Counted from the stretch's first letter, positions 1 to 10,535 are shown. The stretch: DNA of 64,000 nt from Asticcacaulis aquaticus (GCF_028550415.1 NZ_JAQQKX010000011.1:1-64000); one strand, 5' to 3'. Notes: generated by a model not told the origin, from the sequence alone. Translations and numbers: made by a program.

Positions 1-41
1 AAAAAAACCGGGCTGCGCTCATACGCCCGTATTCTTGGTGA

Positions 42-118
<77 letters not shown>

Positions 119-165
119 CATTTCTAAATAAATACAACCAAATAAATGCCCTTATATACTATAAG

Positions 166-846
166 TCAGCTCTTGAAGCCGTAGCCAATACCGGGACGTG
201 TCAGGATAAAGCGCGGGTTCAGCGGGTCGTCGCCCAGCTTTTCGCGCAGGTGTTGGGTGTGGATGCGCAGATAGTGGTTCTGCTCGGTCGTATGACGGCC
301 CCAAACGGTTTTCAGTAGTTGCGCGTGGGTCAGCACCTTGCCGGGGTGTTTGATCAGAGCGGTCAGCAGGCGAAATTCGATCGGGGTCAGGTGGATTTCC
401 TGACCGTCGAGCCAGACCTGAGCGTTGGTCTGGTCGACGGTCAGGCCATCATGTTTGAAGACATCGCTGACCGGGGTTTGCGCGGGGGTGGCGTGACGCA
501 GCGCGACCTTGAGCCGCGCCAGCAGTTCGGCGGGCGAAAAGGGCTTGGTCAGGTAATCGTCGGCGCCGTTTTCCAGCGCCGTCACCTTGTCCGTCTCGTG
601 TTCGCGCGCCGACAGGACGATGATCGGCGTCCGGCTCCAGTCGCGCACGGTACGGATAAAGTCCTGCCCGTCCTTGTCCGGCAGGCCGAGGTCGAGAATG
701 ACCAGATCGGGCCGGTTGAGGGTCAGCTTTTGCAGGCCTTCTTTCGCGGTCGCCGCCTCCAGTACGTCGTAGTCCTGCGCGGTGAGGGTGGCCCGCAGGT
801 AACGCCGGATATCGGTTTCGTCTTCGATGATAAGGACGGTCGTCAT
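166..846 (-). CDS. kdpE: KdpE, response regulator of the kdp operon
   Basis: This 226-residue OmpR/PhoB-type response regulator would activate kdp transcription after phosphorylation by KdpD. The receiver domain covers about residues 1-120; Asp52 in LVILDLGLPDKDG is the expected phosphoacceptor and the switch lysine lies in YLTKPFSP. A winged-helix DNA-binding domain follows (about 130-226), ending in RPGIGYGF. Its start overlaps the kdpD stop by 4 nt, so the two are translationally coupled. It is the last gene of the kdp operon. Confidence 0.95.
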   Translation of the reverse strand: MTTVLIIEDETDIRRYLRATLTAQDYDVLEAATAKEGLQKLTLNRPDLVILDLGLPDKDGQDFIRTVRDWSRTPIIVLSAREHETDKVTALENGADDYLTKPFSPAELLARLKVALRHATPAQTPVSDVFKHDGLTVDQTNAQVWLDGQEIHLTPIEFRLLTALIKHPGKVLTHAQLLKTVWGRHTTEQNHYLRIHTQHLREKLGDDPLNPRFILTRPGIGYGFKS

Positions 847-3500
847 CTATAATCTACAGGCAGGGTGAAAATGAAACTGGCACCGCCAGATGGATTGTTC
901 TTGGCATAGATCAGGCCGCCGTGGGCTTCGACAATCGCCTTGCAGATGGCGAGGCCTAGACCGGTGCTTTCAGTCTGTCTATCAGAGGTTTGCTGGCCGT
1001 AGGTGTAGAACTTTTCGAAGATACGGTCTTCTTCGCCGGGCTTGAGGCCGGGACCGTTATCGCTGATGCGCACGCGCACCCGGTCGGCGTCGGTCTCGAA
1101 CGTCAGGCTGATCAGGCCGTCGTCTGCCGTATGAGCGATGGCGTTTTCCAGCAGGTTGATCAGCACCTGCTCGATCAGAGCCCCGTCGATGCGGACCATG
1201 GGCACTGTGCCGATGGTCTGGGTCTGGAGGCGGCGCTGGCCTTTTTGCGCGTCGATGCGAGCCAGGGCGGCACCGGCGACTTCCTGAATAAGGTAGGGCT
1301 CGAAATTCAGCTTCAACTGGCCCGACGTCAGGGCGGCCATGCGCAGGAGGTTGCTGACGAATTTCTGCAAGCGCGTCAGATGGTTCCACAAGGCCGTTAA
1401 TTCGTCGACCGCCTCACGCGGCAGTTTTTTACGCATTTTCAGCAGTGTGCCGACCGCGCCGTTCATGACGGTCAGCGGCGTCTTGAGGTCGTGCGAAAGC
1501 GAAGCCAGCAACACGTTGCGCAGTTTCTCGTTTTCACTCTCGACGCGCGAGGTTTCGGCGATCTGGGTCTGGCGGGCGCGTTGCAGCGCCCCGCCGATCA
1601 GGCTGGCCACCGTCTCGAAGACCAGATGTTCGGCCCCGCTGAACTGCCGCGTGCGGTCCTTCGGTGTCAGCGACAAGACTCCGAGGCGGGTGCCCTCCAG
1701 CGCGAGGGGCAGGTAAAGGCCCTGCGCGGTGGGCAGGGTGTCGCTGTCGCGGCCGGCGATTTGCCGGTTCTGGGCGACCCATTGCATAGCCCCGAGTTCG
1801 CGCGGGTCACCTATGGGCTCACCGGTGATTTGTACGCCATCGTGCCACAGAGCGATGTCCGCGTCGAAGGCCGGTTGTAACTGGCGTTGAGCAACCTGAC
1901 CGATGGCTTCGGGTGTGCTGACCGAGGACAGGGCGCGCGATACGTCGTAGAGCAGTCGCGTTTCCGCTTCGCTGCGCCGGGCCAGCCGGGCGTGCAGCGA
2001 CAGACGCGCCGTCAGGGAGCCGACGATCAGCGAGGTCGTCAGCATCACCGCGAAGGTCAGGGCGTAGCTCACATTGTCGAAGGTGAAGCTGTAATAGGGC
2101 TGCACGAAGAACCAGTTGAAGGCGCAGACCGACAGGACCGAGGCGAACAGCGACGGACCGATACCGTAGCGCGCTGCCGTGACGACGACACCGGTGATGT
2201 ACAGCATGATGAAGCTGTCGGGATCGATCACCGCGCGGAACGGTACCCCCAGTGCGGTGGCGACCCCGGTGATGGCCGTGGCGATGAGGTAGTCGCGCGG
2301 CGAGGTGGTCAGGCGGAAGCGTGATCCGGTGTCCTTGGCCTCCGTCGGCGTGTCGGCATTGAGCGTGATGATCTCAAGGCCCGCGCCCTGAGCGATCAGC
2401 TTCTGTGACAGGGATTGCCCGCCCCACAGGCTGCGCCACCAAGGCTGTGTCGTGTGGCCGAGCACCAGCCGCGTGAAGCCGTTTTGCCGCGCATAGGTCA
2501 GGATGGAGGACGCCGCGCGACCGGCGTTGAGCCTGACGACGCGCGCCCCCAGCCGTTCGGCCAGTCGCAGATGGGTTTCTACACGGCGGCGGGCATTGTC
2601 GGATAAGGTCTCGTGCCGGTCGGTCTGAAGGTACAGGGCATACCACGGGGCGCGTGACCGGTCGGCCATGCGCTTGGTGTGGCGGATCAGCAGGGCCGAC
2701 AAGGGATCGGGACCGACCAGCACCAGTATCTTGTCGCCGGTGGCGGCTTCCGACTGGCCCATGGCCGCGCTCAGGGCGTCGTTCTGGGCGTCGACGCGTT
2801 CGGCGGCGCGACGCAGTGCGATCTCGCGCAGGCGGCCCAGATTGGCCTTTCTGAAAAAATTGTCGGCAGCGCGAGTGTGTGCCCCGTCCGTGACATAGAC
2901 CTTGCCTTCGGACAGGCGTTTCAGCAGTTCGTCGGGGGGGATGTCGATCAGGGCGATCTCGTCCGCCGCATCGAAGGCCGCGTCGGGCACAGTTTCCTTG
3001 ACCCAGACGCCGGTCAGGCGCGCCACGACGTCGTTGAGGCTCTCCAGATGCTGCACATTAAGCGTGGTACAGACGTCGATGCCGTTGTCGAGCAGTTCCT
3101 CGACGTCCTGCCAGCGTTTGGGGTGGCGCGAACCGGGCGCATTTGTGTGGGCATATTCGTCCATCAGAATGAGCGCGGGCTTGCGGCTCAGCGCCGCATC
3201 GAGGTCGAATTCGGACAGATGGACATGGCGATGGACGACCTCGCGGCGGGGCATTATCGGCAGACCCTCGATCAGGGCCTGAGTCTCGGCGCGGCCATGA
3301 TGCTCGACCACCCCGATCAGGACGTCGTGGCCGTCACTGTGTAAACGGCGGGCTTCGGACAGCATGGCGTAGGTCTTGCCCACTCCGGCATTGGCACCGA
3401 AGAAGATTTTCAGACGCCCGCGCCGGCGCGCACTGTCGCCCCCGTCGTTACCGACGAGGGCGAGCAGTTTATCGGGGTCGGGTCGGGTATCGGGGGTCAC
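843..3500 (-). CDS. kdpD: KdpD, potassium/osmosensing histidine kinase
   Basis: This 885-residue membrane kinase has the complete KdpD architecture. The N-terminal KdpD domain carries a Walker A motif (GANAGVGKTYAML, about 35-47), followed by a USP-like domain (about 250-375), four transmembrane helices (about 400-500), a GAF-like region, HisKA with the phosphoacceptor in SLSHDLKTPLTV, and an HATPase domain with NLLENAIAHT, DNGPGL and GLGLAI. It senses low K+ or osmotic stress and phosphorylates KdpE. It overlaps kdpC by 4 nt upstream and kdpE by 4 nt downstream. Nothing suggests degeneration. Confidence 0.95.
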   Translation of the reverse strand: MTPDTRPDPDKLLALVGNDGGDSARRRGRLKIFFGANAGVGKTYAMLSEARRLHSDGHDVLIGVVEHHGRAETQALIEGLPIMPRREVVHRHVHLSEFDLDAALSRKPALILMDEYAHTNAPGSRHPKRWQDVEELLDNGIDVCTTLNVQHLESLNDVVARLTGVWVKETVPDAAFDAADEIALIDIPPDELLKRLSEGKVYVTDGAHTRAADNFFRKANLGRLREIALRRAAERVDAQNDALSAAMGQSEAATGDKILVLVGPDPLSALLIRHTKRMADRSRAPWYALYLQTDRHETLSDNARRRVETHLRLAERLGARVVRLNAGRAASSILTYARQNGFTRLVLGHTTQPWWRSLWGGQSLSQKLIAQGAGLEIITLNADTPTEAKDTGSRFRLTTSPRDYLIATAITGVATALGVPFRAVIDPDSFIMLYITGVVVTAARYGIGPSLFASVLSVCAFNWFFVQPYYSFTFDNVSYALTFAVMLTTSLIVGSLTARLSLHARLARRSEAETRLLYDVSRALSSVSTPEAIGQVAQRQLQPAFDADIALWHDGVQITGEPIGDPRELGAMQWVAQNRQIAGRDSDTLPTAQGLYLPLALEGTRLGVLSLTPKDRTRQFSGAEHLVFETVASLIGGALQRARQTQIAETSRVESENEKLRNVLLASLSHDLKTPLTVMNGAVGTLLKMRKKLPREAVDELTALWNHLTRLQKFVSNLLRMAALTSGQLKLNFEPYLIQEVAGAALARIDAQKGQRRLQTQTIGTVPMVRIDGALIEQVLINLLENAIAHTADDGLISLTFETDADRVRVRISDNGPGLKPGEEDRIFEKFYTYGQQTSDRQTESTGLGLAICKAIVEAHGGLIYAKNNPSGGASFIFTLPVDYR

Positions 3501-4063
3501 TTAAACTTGCCGTCGAGTCTGAGATTGACCTCTAACACATTGACGCGCGCTTCGCCGAGGATTCCGAATGTCCGGTCTTCGGTCGAGGCGGCAATGGCCG
3601 CGCGGATGCGGTCTTCGGGCAGGTTACGCGCGGCGGCGATGCGCGGCACCTGAATGGCGGCGGCGGCGGGGCTGATGTGCGGGTCGAGGCCGGAGCCTGA
3701 GGCGGTCATCAGATTGACCGGCACGGGGCCGGACACGTTCAACGCGTCTAGGCGGGCTTTCGATGCGTCTAGCAGGGCCGGATTATTGACGCCAAGGTTC
3801 GAACCCGACGAAGCACCGGCATTGTACGGCGCGGGGCCGGTGGCCGACAGGCGGCCCCACAGATATTGTGGTTGGGTAAAGTTCTGCCCGATCAGGCGCG
3901 AGCCGATGACGGTGTCGCCGTGCCTGATCAGCGAGCCCGCCGATTGGTTGGGAAATAATGCGCCGACCAGAGCGGTCGAGGCGAGGGGATAGGCTCCACC
4001 CAGGAGGAGCGTGAACAGGCCCAGCGATATGACGGCGGGGCGGATTTGGGAATCGAGTGACAT
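3497..4063 (-). CDS. kdpC: KdpC, potassium-transporting ATPase subunit C
   Basis: KdpC (188 aa) stabilises the KdpFABC complex and raises its nucleotide affinity. The single N-terminal membrane segment (about residues 10-32) and the family motifs GSRLIGQ.F, LWGRLSAT and SGSGLDPHISPAAA are visible. The start has a good Shine-Dalgarno sequence (AAGGA 8 nt upstream). It is separated from kdpB by a 181-bp gap filled by a palindromic repeat, but is coupled to kdpD by a 4-nt overlap. Confidence 0.94.
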   Translation of the reverse strand: MSLDSQIRPAVISLGLFTLLLGGAYPLASTALVGALFPNQSAGSLIRHGDTVIGSRLIGQNFTQPQYLWGRLSATGPAPYNAGASSGSNLGVNNPALLDASKARLDALNVSGPVPVNLMTASGSGLDPHISPAAAAIQVPRIAAARNLPEDRIRAAIAASTEDRTFGILGEARVNVLEVNLRLDGKFK

Positions 4064-4085
4064 GGTGTGAGTCCTTTGATCGAAG

Positions 4086-4237
4086 AACCCCCACCACCAC
4101 CTCTCGCTGACCTTCGGTCATCTCGTGCGGTCCCCCTCCCCAGCAAGCTGGGGAGGTATAAAGGGGGCGTTTCTTATACCTCCCTGCCTTTGGCGGGGAG
4201 GGGGGCCGCGCCTGAAAGGCGTGGTGGTGGGGTGTCT
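4086..4237. repeat. GC-rich palindromic intergenic repeat between kdpB and kdpC
   Basis: The ~150-bp element is an imperfect inverted repeat. The outer arms read ACCCCCACCACCAC and GTGGTGGTGGGGT. Two inner hairpins are built on CTCCCC/GGGGAG and joined by GGTATA...TATACC. The CCTCCC...GGGGAGGGGGG core recurs at 58603-58737 and 61374-61436, so this is a dispersed family that could fold in the kdp mRNA. No coding potential is seen. Confidence 0.7.
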
Positions 4238-4244
4238 TGCTTTC

Positions 4245-6311
4245 TTAATTTAGCCCCGCCGCCGTCAGGCCGAGGTCGATGAGCTTGATGCCGATGAACG
4301 GGGTGATGATACCGCCGACGCCATAGATGAACGCATGACGCGTCAGCATGTTCGATGCCGATTCCGCCCGGTACTTGACGCCTTTCAGCGCCAGCGGAAT
4401 GAGAGCCACGATGATGATGGCGTTGAAGATGACCGCCGACAGGATGGCGCTTTGCGGCGACGACAGGCCCATGACATTGAGCAGACCGAGCGCCGGATAG
4501 GTGGTCGCAAAGGCCGCCGGGATGATGGCGAAATACTTGGCGAGGTCATTGGCGATGGAAAACGTCGTCAGCGCCCCGCGCGTCATCAGAAGCTGTTTGC
4601 CGATCTCGACGATCTCGATCAGCTTGGTCGGATCACTATCGAGATCGACCATGTTCCCGGCTTCCTTGGCCGCCTGCGTGCCGGAGTTCATCGCCACGGC
4701 CACGTCGGATTGCGCCAGAGCCGGGGCGTCGTTGGTGCCGTCGCCGACCATGGCGACCATCTCGCCGCCTTCCTGCATTTTACGGATGTATTTGAGCTTG
4801 GCTTCGGGGGTCGCCTCGGCCATGAAGTCGTCGACCCCGGCTTCAGAGGCGATGGCGGCAGCGGTCAGCGGGTTGTCGCCGGTGATCATGATCGACTTGA
4901 TGCCCATCTTGCGCAGCTCGGCCAGACGCGCCTTGATGTCGGGTTTCACGATGTCTTTCAGGTAGATGACGCCCAGAACCTTTGGCCCTTCGGCAACGAT
5001 CAGCGGTGTGCCGCCTTTCTTCGCGATCTCCTCGACGGCAGCGGTGACTTCGGCGGGCATAGAGCCGCCTTTGCGCGAGACCAGTTTGCTGATCGCATCG
5101 CCCGCGCCCTTGAAGATATGGCGCTCGTTGATGACGATGCCCGACACGCGCTGTTCGGCGGAGAAGGGGATGAACTCGGCGGTGACATCGGCGGCGGTGC
5201 GTTCTGGCAAACCGAACTGACCGCGCGCCAGAGCGACGATCGAGCGGCCTTCCGGGGTTTCGTCGGCCAGCGACGACAGCTCGGCGGCTTCGGCCAGCTG
5301 CTGGACCGAGACCTGATTGGAGGGGATGAATTCCACCGCCTGACGGTTACCGAAGGTGATGGTGCCCGTCTTGTCGAGCAGCAGGACATTGACGTCGCCC
5401 GCGGCTTCGACCGCACGGCCCGAGGTGGCAATGACATTGGCCTTGATCAGGCGCTGCATCCCCGAAATCCCGATGGCCGACAAAAGCCCGCCGATGGTTG
5501 TGGGGATCAGGCAGACCAACAGGGCGATCAGAACCGTGATCGACACCACCACGCCCGAACCGGCGCGCTCGACGCTGAACAACGAGAAGGGCAGGAGGGT
5601 GGCGCAGGCCATCAGGAAGATCAGCGTCAGGGCCGCGAGCAGGATCGACAGGGCGATTTCGTTCGGGGTCTTCTGGCGCTTGGCCGATTCGACCAGGCCG
5701 ATCATCTTGTCGAGGAAGCTCTCGCCCGGATCGGCGGTGACGCGCACGATCAGCCAGTCGCTGAGGACACGCGTCCCGCCGGTCACCGCGTCGCGGTCGC
5801 CGCCGGATTCGCGGATGACGGGAGCGGATTCGCCGGTGATGGCGCTTTCATCGACCGAGGCAATGCCTTCGATGACCTGACCGTCGGCGGGGACGACGTC
5901 GCCCGCTTCGATGATGACCATGTCGCCCTTGCGCAGGGTATTGGCCGCGACGACGGTCTGTGTCTTCGACTTGTCCAGCTTTTTGGCCGACACGTCGCGG
6001 CGGGCTTTTTTTAGGCTGTCGGCCTGCGCCTTGCCGCGCCCTTCGGCGAGGGCTTCGGCGAAGTTGGCGAACAGGACGGTGAACCACAGCCAAAAGCAGA
6101 TCAGGCCGACGAACCATGCGGGCTGGCCACCGCCAATGACATGGTCCGGCTGGGCGAACATGATGGCCAGTACGAGGGTGGTGACCACCGATCCGACCCA
6201 GACGAGGAACATGACGGGGTTGCGGATCTGATAGCGCGGATCGAGGCGCATAAAGGCCTGAAGCACGGCCGACATGATATCGGTCTTATGGGTTTGCGTA
6301 GGGGTGGACAT
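4245..6311 (-). CDS. kdpB: KdpB, potassium-transporting P-type ATPase catalytic subunit
   Basis: KdpB (688 aa) hydrolyses ATP to drive K+ uptake through KdpA. P-type ATPase signatures are present in order: TGES (actuator domain), the phosphorylation loop [13 protein letters not shown], the nucleotide-binding region and the hinge [13 protein letters not shown]. Transmembrane helices flank the catalytic domains as in the family. The length matches typical KdpB (about 680-690). The start lies 6 nt after the kdpA stop, so it is in the same operon. Confidence 0.96.
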   Translation of the reverse strand: MSTPTQTHKTDIMSAVLQAFMRLDPRYQIRNPVMFLVWVGSVVTTLVLAIMFAQPDHVIGGGQPAWFVGLICFWLWFTVLFANFAEALAEGRGKAQADSLKKARRDVSAKKLDKSKTQTVVAANTLRKGDMVIIEAGDVVPADGQVIEGIASVDESAITGESAPVIRESGGDRDAVTGGTRVLSDWLIVRVTADPGESFLDKMIGLVESAKRQKTPNEIALSILLAALTLIFLMACATLLPFSLFSVERAGSGVVVSITVLIALLVCLIPTTIGGLLSAIGISGMQRLIKANVIATSGRAVEAAGDVNVLLLDKTGTITFGNRQAVEFIPSNQVSVQQLAEAAELSSLADETPEGRSIVALARGQFGLPERTAADVTAEFIPFSAEQRVSGIVINERHIFKGAGDAISKLVSRKGGSMPAEVTAAVEEIAKKGGTPLIVAEGPKVLGVIYLKDIVKPDIKARLAELRKMGIKSIMITGDNPLTAAAIASEAGVDDFMAEATPEAKLKYIRKMQEGGEMVAMVGDGTNDAPALAQSDVAVAMNSGTQAAKEAGNMVDLDSDPTKLIEIVEIGKQLLMTRGALTTFSIANDLAKYFAIIPAAFATTYPALGLLNVMGLSSPQSAILSAVIFNAIIIVALIPLALKGVKYRAESASNMLTRHAFIYGVGGIITPFIGIKLIDLGLTAAGLN

Positions 6312-6317
6312 GGCCGT

Positions 6318-8039
6318 TTAGCCTTTGATCATGAGAATGTGTTCGACCACGGGGCCCAGCGCCAGTGCTGGGGCATAGGTCAGGACGCCGACCAGCACGA
6401 TGACGCCGATCAGGATGCCGATGAACAGCGGTGTATGGGTGGGCAGGGTGCCTGCGGAGACCGGTACGGTTTTCTTGGCGGCCAGCGATCCGGCAATCGC
6501 CAGAACCGGCAGAAGGACGAAGAACCGTCCGAACAGCATGCACACCCCCAGCAGCGTATTGTAGAAGGGCGTGTTCGCACTCAGGCCCGCAAAGGCCGAA
6601 CCGTTATTATTGCAGGCCGAGGTAACCGCATAGAGGACTTCGGAGAAGCCCTGCGCGCCGGGATTATAGATGCCCGCCTGTCCCCACGGGGTCAGCAGCG
6701 CGACGGCGGTGGCGATCAGCACGAAGGCGCAAGGCAGCAGCACGGCGATCGAGGCCATCTTGATCTCATAGGCACCGATCTTCTTGCCCAGATATTCCGG
6801 CGTGCGCCCGACCATCAGCCCGGCGATGAAGACAGTCAAGACGACGAAGACCAGCATGCCGTAAAGGCCTGAGCCTGCGCCGCCATAGATGACTTCGCCG
6901 AACTTCATCAGCAGCATCGGAACCATGCCACCCAGCGGCGTGAACGAGTCGTGCATAGCATTGACCGAACCGTTCGAGGCGGCGGTCGTCGCCGCGGCCC
7001 AGATGGCGGAATTGGTGATGCCGAAACGCGTTTCTTTACCTTCCATGTTGGCGGCGGTATCGGCTCCGGTGGCGACCAGATGCGGGTTACCCGACTGCTC
7101 AAAGCCGATGGCGGCCACGGTGAACGGCACGAAGACCAGCGTCATGGCGGCGAAGATGGCCACACCCTGCTTCCGGTCGCCGACCATGCGACCGAAGGTG
7201 AAGCACAGGGCCGCCGGAATGATCAGGATCGACAGCATTTCGATGAAGTTGCTGAGGGGCGTCGGATTTTCGAACGGATGCGCCGAGTTGGTGTTGAAGA
7301 AGCCGCCACCATTGGTGCCGAGCATCTTGATCGCTTCCTGCGACGCGACCGGCCCCAGAGCGATGACCTGATCCGTACCTTCCAGCGTCTTGGCCGTGGC
7401 ATAGGCGTCGAAGGTCTGGATCACGCCCTGAGACGCCAGCGCCACCGTGACGATAAGGGCCAGCGGCAGCAGGATATTGAGATTAACCCGGATCATGTCG
7501 GCCCAGAAATTGCCGACCTTGTCCGTCGCCATATTATCTCTTTGGCGCGACAGCCCGCGGATCAGGGCGGCGAGGACGGCGATGCCGACGGCAGCGGAGA
7601 CGAAATTCTGCACCGTCAGCCCGACCATCTGGCTGAAATAGCTCATCGTCGTTTCACCGGCGTAGGATTGCCAGTTGGTATTGGTGACGAAGCTGACCGC
7701 CGTATTGAAGGCGAGGTCTGGCGTCAGATTGGCCATGCCCTGCGGGTTGAGAGGGCCCCAAGCCTGCGTCATCAGCAGGACGAAGAGCAGGAGAAAACCG
7801 GCCAGCGAGAATGAAATCACCCCCAGCGCATAGCCTTTCCAGTTGCTCTCCTCATCGGGCCTGACGCCGCACAGGGCGAACATCAGCCGCTCGATCGGAC
7901 CAAGCACCGGGGACAGGAAATGGCGCTCGCCCGAAAGGACGCGCGCCATGAACGCGCCCAGCGGCACCGCCAGAGCCGTGAGCGCGCACATATAGAGGCC
8001 AAGCTGCAACCAGCTATTGACCGTGATACCGAACATCAT
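6318..8039 (-). CDS. kdpA: KdpA, potassium-transporting ATPase subunit A
   Basis: KdpA (573 aa) is the K+-channel-like subunit of the KdpFABC pump. Multiple membrane helices and the degenerate selectivity-filter repeats are present, with recognisable family segments such as [30 protein letters not shown] and [14 protein letters not shown]. The length is normal. It follows kdpF after about 60 nt and precedes kdpB by 6 nt. Confidence 0.96.
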   Translation of the reverse strand: MMFGITVNSWLQLGLYMCALTALAVPLGAFMARVLSGERHFLSPVLGPIERLMFALCGVRPDEESNWKGYALGVISFSLAGFLLLFVLLMTQAWGPLNPQGMANLTPDLAFNTAVSFVTNTNWQSYAGETTMSYFSQMVGLTVQNFVSAAVGIAVLAALIRGLSRQRDNMATDKVGNFWADMIRVNLNILLPLALIVTVALASQGVIQTFDAYATAKTLEGTDQVIALGPVASQEAIKMLGTNGGGFFNTNSAHPFENPTPLSNFIEMLSILIIPAALCFTFGRMVGDRKQGVAIFAAMTLVFVPFTVAAIGFEQSGNPHLVATGADTAANMEGKETRFGITNSAIWAAATTAASNGSVNAMHDSFTPLGGMVPMLLMKFGEVIYGGAGSGLYGMLVFVVLTVFIAGLMVGRTPEYLGKKIGAYEIKMASIAVLLPCAFVLIATAVALLTPWGQAGIYNPGAQGFSEVLYAVTSACNNNGSAFAGLSANTPFYNTLLGVCMLFGRFFVLLPVLAIAGSLAAKKTVPVSAGTLPTHTPLFIGILIGVIVLVGVLTYAPALALGPVVEHILMIKG

Positions 8040-8099
8040 GTCGGTTCTCCGAAGATTATGTTATTTGGAAACGAAGTTCGGCGCAGCCAATGCGCTCTG

Positions 8100-8192
8100 T
8101 TAAGGAAACAGTTCCGGCTTGATCAGGGCGATGATCAGATAGGCCGTAAGGGCGATGACCACGCCACCGGCGATAAGGTAGAGCGCCGTCAT
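8100..8192 (-). CDS. kdpF: KdpF, small stabilising subunit of the Kdp ATPase
   Basis: A 30-codon ORF immediately upstream of kdpA encodes one hydrophobic helix (starting MTALYLIAGGVVIALTAYL and ending KPELFP). Size, position and the terminal KPE.F motif fit KdpF, the lipid-like stabiliser of KdpFABC. Its ATG overlaps the stop of the preceding small ORF (ATGA). It is short enough to be missed by automatic gene callers. Confidence 0.9.
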   Translation of the reverse strand: MTALYLIAGGVVIALTAYLIIALIKPELFP

Positions 8193-8284
8193 GAGCCGCT
8201 CTCGCGCAGACGGTCGGCAAGACCGACAAAGGCGATGCACAGGGCAAAGAATGCCGCACCGCTAAGGATGTAAAGGATAAACAC
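8189..8284 (-). CDS. 31-residue membrane protein leading the kdp operon
   Basis: A GTG-started ORF of 31 codons is preceded by a strong Shine-Dalgarno sequence (GGAGGGG about 4 nt upstream) and ends in a 4-nt overlap with kdpF. The product is one hydrophobic helix (FILYILSGAAFFALCIAFVG) followed by a short charged tail ADRLRESGS. Longer in-frame ATG starts exist upstream, but the GTG has the ribosome binding site. Small membrane ORFs are known in front of kdpF in other bacteria; the function is unknown. It could help assemble or regulate the pump, which is only inferred from position. Confidence 0.7.
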   Translation of the reverse strand: MFILYILSGAAFFALCIAFVGLADRLRESGS

Positions 8285-8439
8285 AGAGCCCCTCCGGGAT
8301 TCAGGAACGAGGCCCGCCAGATATAACAGGGCGCATATAGCTGGCGTATAATTGAGGTGCGAGCATGTATAGATCGCGTATAGAGGCTGAAATTTTGCCT
8401 CTTCCCGTTCAAAGACAAGTGGTCGATTCAGGGCCGATA

Positions 8440-8901
8440 TCACGTGATGCCGAATTTTCGATCAAGGCTCCAGTTTCCGCCACCACGGGCGATCAGCAGC
8501 CCTAACAAGGCGGCCCAGCTCAGATGAGTCGGCCAAGCGTCGGGATAGACGAAGATTTCGATGACCGCGGTCATGCCGAGAAAGGCCAGCGCCGAAAACC
8601 GGGTGAATAGTCCAAGCACCAGCAGAATTGAAAACGCGTGTTCGGCGTAGGTCGCCAGATGCGCCGCGATGTCCGGCGGGATCAGAGGCAGACGATAGTC
8701 GTCTTGGAACAGGGCATAGGTGCCGTCGGTAATATGCAGAACGCCATCGACCTTACTTCGTCCGGACAGGAAAAATATGCTGGCGACGGCGACCCGGCTG
8801 GTCAGAAGGATGACATTGTCCGGGATACGACGCTGAAACACGAGGCCCAAAGCATTGATAAGGGCCAGAGCGGCAGGCTTAGACGAAGCGGGCGCGGTCA
8901 T
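8440..8901 (-). CDS. DoxX-family membrane protein of the bufferin operon (BufD-like)
   Basis: This DoxX-family integral membrane protein has about four helices ([51 protein letters not shown]). The ATG at 8901 (153 aa, starting MTAPASS) is preferred over one 39 nt upstream because GAGG lies 9 nt before it and the overlap with bufC is shorter. It is last in the bufA-bufB-bufC-doxX operon, the same place as the DoxX component of Caulobacter bufferin operons. Its exact biochemical role is not established; a redox or membrane-anchoring role is possible. Confidence 0.85.
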   Translation of the reverse strand: MTAPASSKPAALALINALGLVFQRRIPDNVILLTSRVAVASIFFLSGRSKVDGVLHITDGTYALFQDDYRLPLIPPDIAAHLATYAEHAFSILLVLGLFTRFSALAFLGMTAVIEIFVYPDAWPTHLSWAALLGLLIARGGGNWSLDRKFGIT

Positions 8902-9676
8902 TGTGCGTGTCCTCAAGGGGAATGAGTGTGGTAAAGACATTGAGCGAGATCAGGTCGGCAAAGCATGCAGACAGGTCCCCGGTCGGGTTGCAGGTCCGGG
9001 CCGATGCCGCCGCCTGCGCGAGGCTGTCGCCGCGGTGGCAGGCGTCAAGGAAGGCCGACGCCGCCGGACAGAGAACCCTGGACCTGACCGCGTCGAAAGG
9101 TCTCCAGATCAGGATCGACTGCGGCGCATCGCCCAGTTCCAGCACATCGGCGGGGGCCTGAAAGCGCAAAGCCTGCCAGAGGTCCGGCAGGGACGTAGCG
9201 AAACGGGCCAGGCGCACCGAAGGCATGAGTGACAGCCGGACCTCATCGAAGCGTTCCGCCGACAGGGCCATTAGGGTTTGCGGATCGAATGCAGGGGCAT
9301 CTGCCGCCAGATGCGCTTCGGTCCACATCCGGTCAAGCCGCGCCAGACCGGGAAGAAACGGCATCGACGACGCGGGTGCAAAACCACCCAGCCAGTCCGC
9401 AAAGGCCGCTCCGTAATCGACAAGCACGCCTGACACGGGCGGGATATCTCGGGCGAACACCTGCGCGGCTTCGCGCAGCCAATCCGCACCGACGATGGTC
9501 TCGACGGAGGGGTATGAGGCGATGAGGGCGTCCGACAGCCCCTTGGCCACGGTATTGCGATAGACGCTCAGGCCTTCCAGACCCCGCGTGCGGTCGGGCC
9601 ACCACGGCAACAAGGCGTTGTCATGACCGGACAAGGCTTCCGCAAAGGCGTCAAGAAAGAGATCCGGTTCAGGCAT
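8879..9676 (-). CDS. bufC: BufC/HvfC-type RiPP partner protein (DUF2063)
   Basis: This 265-residue protein has the DUF2063 N-terminal domain (F..AL followed by [17 protein letters not shown] and YPSVE..VG..WLREAA), once labelled 'putative DNA-binding'. In the bufferin and methanobactin pathways such proteins bind the precursor and partner the DUF692 enzyme. The ATG at 9676 is chosen (MPEPDLF) because AGGA lies 8 nt upstream and it gives an 8-nt overlap with bufB; an upstream ATG at 9700 is possible. It overlaps doxX by 23 nt. Together these overlaps make one translationally coupled operon. Confidence 0.88.
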   Translation of the reverse strand: MPEPDLFLDAFAEALSGHDNALLPWWPDRTRGLEGLSVYRNTVAKGLSDALIASYPSVETIVGADWLREAAQVFARDIPPVSGVLVDYGAAFADWLGGFAPASSMPFLPGLARLDRMWTEAHLAADAPAFDPQTLMALSAERFDEVRLSLMPSVRLARFATSLPDLWQALRFQAPADVLELGDAPQSILIWRPFDAVRSRVLCPAASAFLDACHRGDSLAQAAASARTCNPTGDLSACFADLISLNVFTTLIPLEDTHNDRARFV

Positions 9677-10514
9677 GGGCCGGATCCTGTACATATTCAT
9701 CGACCAGACGCTGGTGGGCGCGGTCGCGCTCCATCATCAGAACGTCGTAGGCGGGAATATGGTCGTCGCGCTCGATCAGGGTGGGGCGAGGGCCTATGCG
9801 ACGGATCAGCCGGTCATAGAGGTTCCATACGCTGTCCGACACGGGCGCGGCGTGGGTGTCGATCAGCAATCCGCTGCGACCGGGATCGACGTCGTGTCCG
9901 GCGAGATGGATTTCGCCGATGGCTTCCGCCGGTAATCTATCGAGGTACTGCGTTGCGTCGTACTCCAAATTATGGCCGCTGATGTGGACATTATTGACGT
10001 CGACCAGAAGACCGCAGCCGGTTTTTCGAACAAGGGCGATCAGGAACTCGACTTCGTACATCTGATGCCCGGACAAAGGCATGTAGAGCGAGGGATTTTC
10101 GATCAGCAAACGAACCTTCAGGACGGACTGGGCCTGATCGATATTACGGGCGATGCGGTCGAGGGCGGCTCTGGTTCTGGGGAACGGCAAAAGATCGGGG
10201 GCATAGGCGCCCCGCCGTTTCGACCAGGCCAGATGCTCGGACACCACAAACGGCTGGAAGCGGTCGATCAGTCGTTTCAGGGCCGCGAGGTGTCCTGCAT
10301 CGGGGCCTTCATCGGCGGCCAGCGACATGCCGACACCGTGCAGAGACAGGGGATGACGGGCGCGTATGCGTTCCAGCCAGGCCAGACGCGGCCCGCCATC
10401 CACCATGTAGTTTTCCGGATGCACCTCGAACCACAGCCCGTCCCGCCGGTCGTCGGCAGCGTCGGCATAATGCTCGGGTTTCAGGCCGATACCGGCGGTC
10501 GGGTGAGGGGGCAT
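9669..10514 (-). CDS. bufB: BufB, DUF692-family multinuclear iron oxidase (RiPP cysteine-modifying enzyme)
   Basis: This 281-residue DUF692/MNIO enzyme has a TIM-barrel fold. Conserved metal-ligand motifs are visible in order: SLHGVGMSL, SEHLAWS, LIENPSLYM, LLVDVNNVHIS, GEIHLAGHD, DTHAAPVSD and LIERDDHIP. Enzymes of this family oxidatively modify cysteines in small precursor peptides; in Caulobacter bufferins this yields copper-binding thiooxazole groups (established for the family, inferred here). The substrate is most likely BufA, encoded 21 nt upstream. Confidence 0.92.
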   Translation of the reverse strand: MPPHPTAGIGLKPEHYADAADDRRDGLWFEVHPENYMVDGGPRLAWLERIRARHPLSLHGVGMSLAADEGPDAGHLAALKRLIDRFQPFVVSEHLAWSKRRGAYAPDLLPFPRTRAALDRIARNIDQAQSVLKVRLLIENPSLYMPLSGHQMYEVEFLIALVRKTGCGLLVDVNNVHISGHNLEYDATQYLDRLPAEAIGEIHLAGHDVDPGRSGLLIDTHAAPVSDSVWNLYDRLIRRIGPRPTLIERDDHIPAYDVLMMERDRAHQRLVDEYVQDPAHA

Positions 10515-10535
10515 GGTGCACCTCCGGTCCGCGAC

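Noticed and set aside
319-852. Long plus-strand ORF opposite kdpE, and similar long ORFs opposite kdpB (4335-6014) and the S9 peptidase (13276-14595)
   Set aside because: Antisense shadows of GC-rich genes: no recognisable domains, low-complexity Arg/Gly/Asp-rich products, and a complete known protein on the other strand.
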